Shown piece after piece: positions 51,124 to 58,597 of a stretch of 64,000 nucleotides of DNA. Below the pieces are notes generated by a model. That model was given only the letters and a program-made list of their open reading frames with translations. It made no database searches and was not told the origin of the DNA. This DNA is from Pedobacter quisquiliarum (GTDB lineage: Bacteria > Bacteroidota > Bacteroidia > Sphingobacteriales > Sphingobacteriaceae), in contig NZ_BMIL01000002.1 in NCBI RefSeq assembly GCF_014642175.1, positions 310,001 through 374,000 on the forward strand. Direction: 5' to 3'. Position 1 is the first letter of the stretch; each line of letters begins with the position of its first letter. Made by a program: the position numbers and the translations under genes.

Positions 51124-52311
51124 TTAAAGCACTCTTAAAAGCAAGCCTTTCAAGTATTCACCCTCTGGAAAAGAAATCCTTACCGGGTGATCTTCTGGCT
51201 GGCTAAACTGCTTTACAATCTGAATCTCCTTACCGGCATCCAGTGCTGCCCAGGCAATAATCTGCTTGAAAGTCTCAATGTCAACCGCGCCAGAGCAAGA
51301 GAATGTCGCCAGCAGGCCACCGCTTTCCAGCAAGCCCATTCCATGGCGGTTCAGGTCTTTGTATGCGCGTGCCGCGCGATCCAATGCAGAGCGCGAAGGC
51401 GCGTACTTCGGCGGATCCAGCACAATGACATCGAACTTCTTTCCTTCTTCCTTGAAGGCACGAAGTTGTTTGTTCACATCAGATTGAATTACCGTGCTGT
51501 GCACTTTGTCGAAGCCGTTTAAATCTATGTTCTGCTGAAGGGTCTCAAGGGCCAGTGCGGAGCTGTCCACGCTCGTCACATGCGCAGCACCCGCTTTGAA
51601 ACTGTTCAAGGAAAACCCACCGCTATAGGAGAAGCAATCCAGGACGGTCTTTCCGGCAGTATATGCCGCTAAGATCTGGCGGTTATCCCGTTGATCGCAG
51701 TAGAAGCCCGATTTCTGCCCACCGGCGATGTTGATGTGGTAGATAATGCCATTCTCTTTCACTTCCAGGAACTCCGGTGGATTTTCACCCCAAAGCAGGC
51801 CATTTGTAACTTCTAAATCCTCATGGCCACGTGCAGTGGCATCGCTCTTATCGAATATACCTGTAGGCTGCAGCTCTTCACGCAGGATGCTGATGATGTC
51901 CTCCTTTGCACTTTCAATACCCGCACTAAGAATCTGAAGGGAAAGGAAGTCCGCATAGCGATCTACAATAAGGCCGGGTAGGAAATCTGCTTCGGAGAAT
52001 ACCAGTCGGCAGGTGTTGGTGTCGCCATTGCGGAGCACATGCGCCCTGGAAGCGATGGCTGTGCGGATCTTCTGCTGGTACCAGCTGCGATCAATGGTCT
52101 TTGCTTCATCCCATTCCAACATACGTACTGCCACGCGACTTTTCTCGTTGAAGTAACCGTAAGCCAGGAATTCCTTATCTGCAGCCAGTACGCGAACAAC
52201 TTCGCCGTTTGCAGGACTACCTTTTACCTTGTCCAAAGCGCCGGAAAATATCCAGGGATGTCTTTGCAAAGCTGCTTTCTCTTTTCCTTTTTTCAGTATT
52301 ACTTCAACCAT
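51124..52311 (-). CDS. Class I SAM-dependent 23S rRNA methyltransferase (RlmI-like)
   Basis: 395 residues: N-terminal PUA-like domain (RHPWIFSGALDKVKG), a central EEhub-type region and a C-terminal Rossmann fold with FSYSGGFSLNSFKAGA and the catalytic VLDPPKYAPS motif. The architecture matches RlmI, which makes 5-methylcytosine in 23S rRNA. On the minus strand TAACTTTG ends 4 nt before the ATG, predicting a leaderless mRNA. Confidence 0.9.
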   Translation of the reverse strand: MVEVILKKGKEKAALQRHPWIFSGALDKVKGSPANGEVVRVLAADKEFLAYGYFNEKSRVAVRMLEWDEAKTIDRSWYQQKIRTAIASRAHVLRNGDTNTCRLVFSEADFLPGLIVDRYADFLSLQILSAGIESAKEDIISILREELQPTGIFDKSDATARGHEDLEVTNGLLWGENPPEFLEVKENGIIYHINIAGGQKSGFYCDQRDNRQILAAYTAGKTVLDCFSYSGGFSLNSFKAGAAHVTSVDSSALALETLQQNIDLNGFDKVHSTVIQSDVNKQLRAFKEEGKKFDVIVLDPPKYAPSRSALDRAARAYKDLNRHGMGLLESGGLLATFSCSGAVDIETFKQIIAWAALDAGKEIQIVKQFSQPEDHPVRISFPEGEYLKGLLLRVL

Positions 52312-52315
52312 GGCG

Positions 52316-52323
52316 CAAAGTTA
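52316..52323 (-). promoter_or_regulatory. -7 box TAACTTTG, 4 nt before the methyltransferase ATG
   Basis: Perfect TAnnTTTG followed by CGCC and ATG; the transcript would start at or next to the start codon. Confidence 0.5.
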
Positions 52324-52415
52324 CTAAAAGCAAAAACACCAATACCTTTCTGTATGATATTTCTACCACAGCAGCAGGTATTGGTGTTTAGAAGCAATAA
52401 AGCGCTTAAATACGC

Positions 52416-53027
52416 TTATTTAGAAGCTTTTTCGAAACGTTCAGCAACAGCATCCCAGTTTACGACATTCCAGAAAGCCGCGATATAATCCGGCCGTCTG
52501 TTTTGATATTTTAAGTAGTAAGCGTGTTCCCAAACGTCCATGCCTAAGATCGGTGTACCTTTAACTTCAGCGATGCTCATTAAAGGATTATCCTGGTTTG
52601 GTGTAGAGCAAACAGCAACTTTCTTGTCAGCAGTAACGATAAGCCAAGCCCATCCTGAACCAAAGCGGGTCGCACCAGCTTCAGCAAATTTAGTCTTGAA
52701 GTCAGCAAATGATCCAAAAGCAGCTTTGATAGCATCTGCTAAAGCACCTTTAGGCTCACCACCTTTGTTTGGGCCGATAACTTCCCAGAAAAGGGAATGG
52801 TTGTAGTGACCACCACCATTGTTTCTCACTGCAGCAGGGAACTTGTCTACGTTCTTCATTAAGTCTTCAATGCTCTGGTTAGCTTCTGGTTTGCCTTCCA
52901 ATGCTTTGTTTAAGTTGGTAACGTATGCCTGATGATGTTTGTCATGGTGGATTTCCATGGTCATTTTATCGATATGCGGTTCTAGTGCGTCAGTTGCGTA
53001 TGGTAACGCAGGTAGTTCAAAAGCCAT
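52416..53027 (-). CDS. sodA: Fe/Mn superoxide dismutase
   Basis: 203 residues. The metal ligands are present: His in [10 protein letters not shown], His in [13 protein letters not shown], and Asp and His in [18 protein letters not shown]. The GGEPKGAL stretch and length fit the cytoplasmic Fe/Mn enzymes; metal choice cannot be fixed from this. On the minus strand TATATTTG (53065 to 53058) is a good -7 box about 30 nt upstream. It removes superoxide, complementing the AhpC/AhpD system. Confidence 0.94.
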   Translation of the reverse strand: MAFELPALPYATDALEPHIDKMTMEIHHDKHHQAYVTNLNKALEGKPEANQSIEDLMKNVDKFPAAVRNNGGGHYNHSLFWEVIGPNKGGEPKGALADAIKAAFGSFADFKTKFAEAGATRFGSGWAWLIVTADKKVAVCSTPNQDNPLMSIAEVKGTPILGMDVWEHAYYLKYQNRRPDYIAAFWNVVNWDAVAERFEKASK

Positions 53028-53057
53028 ATTATTATGATTTAAGGTTTAAATTCTATA

Positions 53058-53065
53058 CAAATATA
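53058..53065 (-). promoter_or_regulatory. sodA -7 box TATATTTG
   Basis: Perfect TAnnTTTG match 30 nt upstream of the sodA ATG on the minus strand; the -33 element is not clear. Confidence 0.5.
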
Positions 53066-53106
53066 ACACTCACCTGCCAAGTTTGTTCAGGCTATTGTCA
53101 AGTAGT

Positions 53107-53580
53107 TTAATCGCGTCTGGCAGCAAAGAACTTACGCATCAGCGCGCCGCATTCTTCGGCTAGCACACCGCTTTCCAATCCCGTTTTTGGATGTAGAATA
53201 TTGCTGCATTTGCTGCTGAAGCCTCTTTTCGGTTCGGGTGCACCATAGACCAGTTTGCCGATCTGCGTCCAGTAGCTTGCGCCTGCACACATCACGCAGG
53301 GTTCAACGGTCACATAAAGCGTACATTCCTTAAGGTATTTTCCCCCGAGGGTCTCACTAGCGGCGGTAAAGGCCTGCATTTCCGCATGTGCGGTGACGTC
53401 ATTGAGCTGCTCGGTTAAGTTGTGGCCGCGGCCAACAATCCTGCCGCGACAAACCACCACAGCACCTACAGGGATTTCTCCGGCTGCAAAGGCCTTTTCG
53501 GCCTCCTGTATGGCCAGGCGCATGAAATACTCGTTTTCTGCCTTCGGATCTTTGTCTTCAGCGAAGTTGTAAAAGCTCAT
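53107..53580 (-). CDS. tadA: tRNA adenosine(34) deaminase
   Basis: 157 residues of the cytidine/deoxycytidylate deaminase fold. The zinc site is TAHAEMQ (His and catalytic Glu) plus PCVMC. TadA makes inosine at tRNA-Arg(ACG) wobble position 34; free-nucleobase deaminases of the same family (guanine deaminase) cannot be excluded. TATCTTTG ends 4 nt before the ATG on the minus strand, predicting leaderless mRNA. Confidence 0.85.
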   Translation of the reverse strand: MSFYNFAEDKDPKAENEYFMRLAIQEAEKAFAAGEIPVGAVVVCRGRIVGRGHNLTEQLNDVTAHAEMQAFTAASETLGGKYLKECTLYVTVEPCVMCAGASYWTQIGKLVYGAPEPKRGFSSKCSNILHPKTGLESGVLAEECGALMRKFFAARRD

Positions 53581-53584
53581 GCCG

Positions 53585-53592
53585 CAAAGATA
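53585..53592 (-). promoter_or_regulatory. -7 box TATCTTTG, 4 nt before the tadA ATG
   Basis: TATCTTTG-CGGC-ATG on the minus strand. The box plus CGGC resembles the efp and ahpC boxes, but here the ATG follows immediately. Confidence 0.55.
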
Positions 53593-53597
53593 GGGCT

Positions 53598-53933
53598 TTA
53601 GATGAGTTTACTGCCATTGGGCACCGGCCGTTCGAGGCTGGTGAGCACAATATCGCCATGCTCATCGGTGAAACCGGTGACCAGAAACTCCGACATGAAC
53701 TTGCCGATCTGCTTTTTAGGAAAGTTGGTCACGGCAACGATCTGTCTGCCAACTAGTGATTCCTTGCTGTAATGTTTGGTGATTTGTGCCGAACTCATCC
53801 GCACCCCATAAGGGCCGAAATCTACCTTAACTTTAAATGCAGGCTTGCGTGCCTCTGGGAAGTCAAAAACCTCCAGAATGGTGCCTGCACGGAGTTCAAC
53901 TTGCTCAAATTCAGACCAGGTAATCTCTTTCAT
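53598..53933 (-). CDS. csaA: CsaA-type tRNA-binding protein
   Basis: 111 residues, a single EMAP/OB-fold tRNA-binding domain: FEQVELRAGTILEVFDFPEARKPAFKV at the start and VTNFPKKQIGKFMSEFLVTGF later. CsaA dimers bind tRNA and have chaperone-like activity in Bacillus. It lies 17 nt upstream of tadA on the same strand, a fitting tRNA-related neighbour. Confidence 0.9.
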   Translation of the reverse strand: MKEITWSEFEQVELRAGTILEVFDFPEARKPAFKVKVDFGPYGVRMSSAQITKHYSKESLVGRQIVAVTNFPKKQIGKFMSEFLVTGFTDEHGDIVLTSLERPVPNGSKLI

Positions 53934-53981
53934 TTTGCTGCTTAATCTTTAACGTTATAACGTGTGAGAGGTTAGAACCAG

Positions 53982-54091
53982 ATCACATACTTTTTCAATT
54001 TCAATCACAACACTTTTAAGTTCCAATCAGATTGTTTTCAATTCCTAATCACAACTGTTTTAAATCCCAATCACATCTTTCTTTTTGCGCT
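53982..54091 (+). repeat. 22-bp tandem array, unit ATCACAACnnTTTTAAnTCC
   Basis: ATCA occurs at 53982, 54004, 54026, 54048 and 54070, exactly 22 bp apart each time. Each unit continues with A-rich bases, a run of four or more T and a pyrimidine-rich end. The last unit lies inside the oxyR reading frame, encoding part of its C-terminus, and is the most degenerate. Confidence 0.88.
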
Positions 54092-54992
54092 GCTTCATGG
54101 TCTTCGGGATAACCGCTAGTATTTCTTCCCTAAAGGCATTCAGCATGCGTTTTTTGATGAAGTTTTTATGCGTAACAAGGCTAATTTCCCGCACGGGTTC
54201 TGGTGATTTGAAGGTACGCACTTTGCCCAGCTGCTTGTTCGTGAGTTCCGCAAGGGCGAGTTCGGGCACCAGGGTGGCACCGTCGTTCCTATCCACCATG
54301 CGGATCAGCGTTTCTACACTGCCGGTGTGGTAGGTCAGTCCCTGCAGGCGATTGTCTTTGGTGGTACGGCAGATGTTCAGCACCTGCGAGCGCATGCAGT
54401 GCCCCTCGTTAAGTAGCCAGATGTTTTCCTCCTCCAGGTCGTCCGGATCGATGTTCTTCTTCTTGAAAAGTTTACTGTTTTTGCTGATGTACGTTACGAA
54501 CGATTCGTAGTATAGTGGCAGCTCCTCTGTCGCTGGATCCCCAAAGGGCGTTGCCATGATGCCGCAGTCCAGCACACCTGTTTTCAGGTGATGGATGATA
54601 TCCTCTGTCGTATATTCCCAGATCAGCAGTTTCAAGTCGGGGTACTTCTCCATCATGGTGGAGATCACCTGCGGAAGCAGGTAAGGGGCAACCGTAGGGA
54701 TGATCCCAATCCGCAGTTCACCAACGATGTCCTGCTGCTGGCTGTTGATGATCTCTTTAATCTTATGGCTTTCCTGCAGGATGATCCGGGCTTGTGCAAT
54801 GACTTGTGCGCCAATCTCCGTCGGCACCACAGGTTGTTTGCTGCGGTCAAAGATCTTGACGTTCAGCATTTCTTCCAGCTTCTGCACCTGCATGCTTAAT
54901 GTAGGTTGCGTAACGAAACACTTCTCTGCAGCACCTACAAAACTCCTGTAAGTATCTACAGCAACAATATATTCAAGCTGTACTAAGGTCAT
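54060..54992 (-). CDS. oxyR: OxyR-type LysR regulator
   Basis: 310 residues. N-terminal winged helix-turn-helix (YRSFVGAAEKCFVTQPTLSMQVQKLE) and a periplasmic-binding-like effector domain. The redox pair is at Cys199 and Cys208 (GHCMRSQVLNIC), identical in number and spacing to E. coli OxyR, so peroxide sensing by disulfide formation is very likely. The C-terminal residues DVIGI are encoded within a 22-bp repeat array. A candidate LysR-type site lies just upstream. Confidence 0.93.
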   Translation of the reverse strand: MTLVQLEYIVAVDTYRSFVGAAEKCFVTQPTLSMQVQKLEEMLNVKIFDRSKQPVVPTEIGAQVIAQARIILQESHKIKEIINSQQQDIVGELRIGIIPTVAPYLLPQVISTMMEKYPDLKLLIWEYTTEDIIHHLKTGVLDCGIMATPFGDPATEELPLYYESFVTYISKNSKLFKKKNIDPDDLEEENIWLLNEGHCMRSQVLNICRTTKDNRLQGLTYHTGSVETLIRMVDRNDGATLVPELALAELTNKQLGKVRTFKSPEPVREISLVTHKNFIKKRMLNAFREEILAVIPKTMKQRKKKDVIGI

Positions 54993-55001
54993 ATAATCAA
55001 A

Positions 55002-55030
55002 GTTTATATACTACGAGTAAATATATAAAC
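55002..55030. promoter_or_regulatory. LysR-type inverted repeat upstream of oxyR
   Basis: GTTTATATA (55002-55010) and TATATAAAC (55022-55030) are perfect inverted 9-mers separated by 11 bp, the T-N11-A spacing typical of LysR-family sites. It lies 10 bp from the oxyR ATG and could mediate autoregulation. Confidence 0.5.
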
Positions 55031-55043
55031 TTTAATTATTAAT

Positions 55044-55395
55044 CTGAATGTAGGGAAGATCTAATATGCAACAATGGCAATTGATAATGAACCTATAGAT
55101 GCAAATGTCCTAGATATTGATATCATTTAAGCTGAATGTAGGGAAGGTCTAAGGTGCAACAATTGTAAATGGGTAATGAATAATACATAAGAATGCCCTG
55201 AATATAGATATCATTTAACCTGAATGAAGGAACGATCTTAGGTGCAACAATGGCAATTAATAATGAACCAATAGTTGCCAATGCCCCAAATATGAAGATC
55301 ATTAAAGCTGAATGAACCTAAAATCCAATACCAACAACCATAAATGACCAGTCAAGCTTATAGATGCGAATACCCTAAATACGGATATCCAGGAA
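55044..55395 (+). repeat. 88-bp tandem array between oxyR and fcl
   Basis: CTGAATG begins units at 55044, 55132, 55220 and 55308, exactly 88 bp apart. Units 1-3 are clearly similar over their whole length (ending in GATATCATTTAA or close variants). Unit 4 is more diverged at the start and its right end covers the last codons and stop of fcl, where CCTAAATACGGATATCC matches the same position in the other units. Confidence 0.88.
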
Positions 55396-56304
55396 ATCCT
55401 CATACGCAAGCTTAATCCCTTGCTCCAGCTCAACCTTATGTTTCCAGCCAAGCTTGTGTAACTTGCTTACATCCATTAACTTCCTCGGCGTACCATCCGG
55501 TTTACTGCTGTCGAAAGTCAAAGCACCTTCATAGCCAATCACCTTCTTGATCAGCAAAGCCAGATCTTTGATGCTGATGTCTTCACCAGTACCAATATTA
55601 ATCAAGCTCGGCTCATCGTAATGCTGCATCAGGTAGTAACAAGCCTCCGCCAAATCATCGGCGAACAGGAACTCGCGGAGCGGCGAACCTGAGCCCCAGA
55701 TGGTCACCTGTGCCGCATTGTTAATCTTCGCTTCATGGAACCTGCGGATCAACGCGGGCAGTACATGGCTGTTTTCCGGGTGATAATTATCGTTAAAACC
55801 ATAAAGGTTTGTCGGCATTACCGAAATGAAGTTGCAGCCATATTGCGCACGATAAGCCTCACACATTTTGATACCCGCAATCTTGGCAATCGCATAAGGT
55901 TCATTGGTTTCTTCCAATAATCCGGTCAGCAGGTACTCCTCTTTCAAAGGCTGCGGTGCCAGTTTAGGGTAGATACAGCTGGAGCCTAAAAACATCAGCT
56001 TTTTCACGCCATGTTTGTACGACTGGTGGATGACGTTGTTCTGAATGGCAAGGTTTTCATACAGGAAATCTGCGCGGTAAGTATTGTTGGCCATGATGCC
56101 ACCAACTTTCGCTGCTGCTAAAAAGACATAGTCAGGTTTTTCAAGGTCAAAGAATGCCTGTACAGCTACCTGATCACGAAGATCAAGCTCCTTAGAGCTG
56201 CGGGTTACAATATCCGTATAACCTTCCTTAGCGAGTTTTCGGTGGATTGCGGAGCCAACCATTCCTCGATGCCCGGCGATGTAGATCTTTGCGTTCTTTT
56301 CCAA
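55375..56304 (-). CDS. fcl: GDP-L-fucose synthase
   Basis: 309 residues; start is TTG at 56304, as no ATG precedes the conserved GHRGMVGSA cofactor motif. An extended SDR with SSCIYP, the YxxxK pair in [10 protein letters not shown], and [24 protein letters not shown] typical of GMER. It converts GDP-4-keto-6-deoxymannose to GDP-L-fucose for surface polysaccharide. No gmd neighbour is in view. TAATTTTG (56332 to 56325, minus) is a good -7 box. Confidence 0.93.
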   Translation of the reverse strand: MEKNAKIYIAGHRGMVGSAIHRKLAKEGYTDIVTRSSKELDLRDQVAVQAFFDLEKPDYVFLAAAKVGGIMANNTYRADFLYENLAIQNNVIHQSYKHGVKKLMFLGSSCIYPKLAPQPLKEEYLLTGLLEETNEPYAIAKIAGIKMCEAYRAQYGCNFISVMPTNLYGFNDNYHPENSHVLPALIRRFHEAKINNAAQVTIWGSGSPLREFLFADDLAEACYYLMQHYDEPSLINIGTGEDISIKDLALLIKKVIGYEGALTFDSSKPDGTPRKLMDVSKLHKLGWKHKVELEQGIKLAYEDFLDIRI

Positions 56305-56372
56305 TGTATAGTGGTTTAGGTGCTCAAAATTACTAAATAGATGCCAACTTATTTAAAAGACTGATTTAATTG

Positions 56373-56380
56373 TACTTTTG
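56373..56380 (+). promoter_or_regulatory. trmB -7 box TACTTTTG
   Basis: Perfect TAnnTTTG 15 nt before the GTG start of trmB, divergent from the fcl box at 56325-56332. Confidence 0.55.
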
Positions 56381-56395
56381 TGAAAAAATTGACAG

Positions 56396-57046
56396 GTGGG
56401 CAAAGATAAGCTAAGAAAATTCTCAGAAATAAACACATTTCCGAATGTATACCAGCTGGAAGCAGGTATGGCGCTAAAAGGAAATTGGGCAGAAGCGCAT
56501 TTTAAAAACAACAATCCAGTGGTATTGGAGCTTGCCTGCGGCAAAGGAGAGTACTCGGTTAATCTAGCAAAACTATTTCCAGAGAAGAACTTTATAGGTT
56601 TAGACTATAAGGGTAATCGCATCTGGCGTGGCGCCAAGACGGGTATCGAAGAAAACATCCCCAATGTTGCCTTCCTGCGCATTCAAATTGAAGGTATTCT
56701 GGAGTATTTCGCGCCGGGAGAGATCGATGAGATCTGGATCACCTTCCCAGACCCACAACCGCAGCTCAGCCGTGAGAAGAAACGCTTAACCTTCCCAGGT
56801 TTCCTGGACAAGTATAAAGTACTGCTTAAGCCAGGTGGCAAGGTGAACCTGAAGACAGACAATGATGGCCTCTACGCCTACACCGCAGAGAAAGTTGCAG
56901 AACTTAACCTGGTTTGTCACAAATCCACAGATCAGCTGTACACCTCTGAATACTACGATGAAGTCCTGAAGATAAAAACGCATTATGAGCGGATTTATCT
57001 TAAACATGACAAAAACATCAACTATATTCAATTCTCCTTCGAGTAA
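56396..57046 (+). CDS. trmB: tRNA (guanine-N7-)-methyltransferase
   Basis: 216 residues from GTG at 56396; an in-frame stop just upstream rules out a longer form. The SAM site is VLELACGKGEYSV, and the family motif IDEIWITFPDPQPQLSREKKRLT is present. It makes m7G46 in tRNAs. The alkyltransferase-like gene follows after 43 nt. Confidence 0.93.
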   Translation: MGKDKLRKFSEINTFPNVYQLEAGMALKGNWAEAHFKNNNPVVLELACGKGEYSVNLAKLFPEKNFIGLDYKGNRIWRGAKTGIEENIPNVAFLRIQIEGILEYFAPGEIDEIWITFPDPQPQLSREKKRLTFPGFLDKYKVLLKPGGKVNLKTDNDGLYAYTAEKVAELNLVCHKSTDQLYTSEYYDEVLKIKTHYERIYLKHDKNINYIQFSFE

Positions 57047-57089
57047 GCGGAAGCACCAACATATATAGGCACGTCAAAATCAGTCAGCT

Positions 57090-57416
57090 ATGGAAAAAAC
57101 ATTCTACGAAATGGTCTACGAAGTAGTGCGTCTGATCCCTGCAGGCAGGGTAACCTCCTACGGAGCCATTGCAAAATGCCTGGGTTCCGGGGGTTCCGCT
57201 AGGATGGTTGGTTACGCCATGAACAATGCCCATGGCATGCATCCGCCAGTGCCAGCACACCGGGTGGTGAACCGCAGCGGACTGCTCACGGGGAAGTTCC
57301 ACTTTACGCCGCCTGAACTCATGCAGCAAATGCTCGAAAACGAGGGCATTGTCATTGTTGATGATAAAATTCAAAACTTTAACAAACACTACTGGGATCC
57401 TTCAGTAGAAATTTAA
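57090..57416 (+). CDS. Alkyltransferase-like protein (MGMT family, Cys to Ala)
   Basis: 108 residues, only the DNA-binding domain of O6-alkylguanine-DNA alkyltransferase. The active-site motif PCHR reads PAHR here (Pro55, Ala56, His57, Arg58), so it cannot accept alkyl groups. The Arg finger (Arg38, SARMVGYAM) is present. In other bacteria such proteins (usually PWHR) flag O6-alkylguanine for nucleotide excision repair. It is followed after 6 nt by a carboxymuconolactone-decarboxylase-like gene. Confidence 0.9.
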   Translation: MEKTFYEMVYEVVRLIPAGRVTSYGAIAKCLGSGGSARMVGYAMNNAHGMHPPVPAHRVVNRSGLLTGKFHFTPPELMQQMLENEGIVIVDDKIQNFNKHYWDPSVEI

Positions 57417-57422
57417 GAACAC

Positions 57423-57764
57423 ATGGGAAAATTAGTAGAAGAATTTAACGACTACCGTTCTAAAATGAACGATAGGATCATGGAGACCGCAAATACCAAC
57501 ATCAAAAGGTTTTTTGCTTTAGATACCACCACCTATGCAGAGGGCGCATTAGACGTAAAAACCAAAGAAATGCTTGGCCTGGTGGCTTCAATGGTGCTTC
57601 GTTGTGATGATTGCATAAAATATCACCTGGAGAAATGTTATGATGAAGGTGTTACCAATCCGGAAATCAATGAAGTATTTATGATTGCAAACCTTGTCGG
57701 CGGATCCATCGTAATCCCGCATTACCGCAGGGCAGTAGAATATTGGGACGAGCTAAGTTTATAA
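57423..57764 (+). CDS. Carboxymuconolactone decarboxylase-family protein (AhpD-like fold)
   Basis: 113 residues. The motif CDDCIKYHLEKC has the CxxC and downstream His of AhpD-fold peroxidase-type members, in a shorter chain than the ahpD gene at 10229. Probably a thiol-dependent peroxide or disulfide reductase; substrate unknown. It is in an operon with trmB and the alkyltransferase-like gene and ends at a terminator. Confidence 0.82.
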   Translation: MGKLVEEFNDYRSKMNDRIMETANTNIKRFFALDTTTYAEGALDVKTKEMLGLVASMVLRCDDCIKYHLEKCYDEGVTNPEINEVFMIANLVGGSIVIPHYRRAVEYWDELSL

Positions 57765-57783
57765 CAGCAATCCATGCAAATAG

Positions 57784-57819
57784 AAAAGCTGATGCCTGCA
57801 AAGGTCATCAGCTTTTTTC
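57784..57819. terminator. Terminator after the carboxymuconolactone-type gene
   Basis: Perfect 11-bp stem AAAAGCTGATG (57784-57794) / CATCAGCTTTT (57806-57816), 11-nt loop; A and T runs make it usable from both convergent sides. Confidence 0.8.
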
Positions 57820-57833
57820 ATGATCAAGAAATC

Positions 57834-58532
57834 CTATTGCTGATGCATCAGGTTATAAGCTTTCACATAAGCGGCAACCGCTTTCGCATCAAAGCTTTCT
57901 GTCTCTTTGATCCGGGTGGCCAGATCCTCATCGTTGTTCAGCTTTTCCAGCAAAATCTGCTTTAAGCGCTGCTGATCCCCTGAAGAGTTCAGTTGAATTT
58001 CCAGCATCGGTCCTGTACCCGGCTTTTCAATAAAATACAAAGCCTTACGGCCAGCGGCTTTTTTGCTGTTGCTCCTGCGGCCTCCACCTATGGAAATGCC
58101 GCCGCCAATGCCTACGCCACCAAAACCACCGCGACTCATCCCGCCGGATCCCAAACCAAAGCCGATGTTCGGACTCACCCGCACACGTTTCTCCTGCGTC
58201 GCAGTTGGATCGCCCGATTGCTCACCAATGGCATACATATTTACCGCGCCCAGCTCCAGTACCTTAAAAAATCGTTGCTCTACTTTCTTGTTGTTGATGA
58301 TTGGCTTGCTCACGTAAGTCTCCCCATTCCACAGAAATTCCTTCACGTCCTTCGCCTTATATATCACTTCAACCTGGTCGTCCTTCAGTAAGGAAACCGT
58401 ATTATAATCGGTGCCTTTTATGGTGCCACGTACAAAGTTGGCGGTGTCCAGCATCACCACATCCTGCGCAGCAGCCAACAGTGAAAAGCCCGTAACAAAG
58501 CATAAAACAGCAATAAATCGAATTAACCTCAT
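57834..58532 (-). CDS. Exported glycine-rich hypothetical protein
   Basis: 232 residues. A signal peptide ends LLAAA/QD. Residues about 125-155 are very glycine-rich (GFGLGSGGMSRGGFGG and GIGGGISIGGG), followed by a basic patch GRRSNSKKAAGRK. The N-terminal part has beta-strand character (FVRGTIKGTDYNTVSLLKDDQVEVIYKAKDV). No family recognised. It is divergent from polA. Confidence 0.7.
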   Translation of the reverse strand: MRLIRFIAVLCFVTGFSLLAAAQDVVMLDTANFVRGTIKGTDYNTVSLLKDDQVEVIYKAKDVKEFLWNGETYVSKPIINNKKVEQRFFKVLELGAVNMYAIGEQSGDPTATQEKRVRVSPNIGFGLGSGGMSRGGFGGVGIGGGISIGGGRRSNSKKAAGRKALYFIEKPGTGPMLEIQLNSSGDQQRLKQILLEKLNNDEDLATRIKETESFDAKAVAAYVKAYNLMHQQ

Positions 58533-58586
58533 AGCTTACAAATAACGTAAATTATGATTCTATGATACAAAGCGGTTTACAATAAT

Positions 58587-58594
58587 TAACTTTG
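58587..58594 (+). promoter_or_regulatory. -7 box TAACTTTG, 3 nt before the polA ATG
   Basis: Perfect TAnnTTTG, with the ATG at 58598 at the predicted transcription start. Confidence 0.5.
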
Positions 58595-58597
58595 ATT

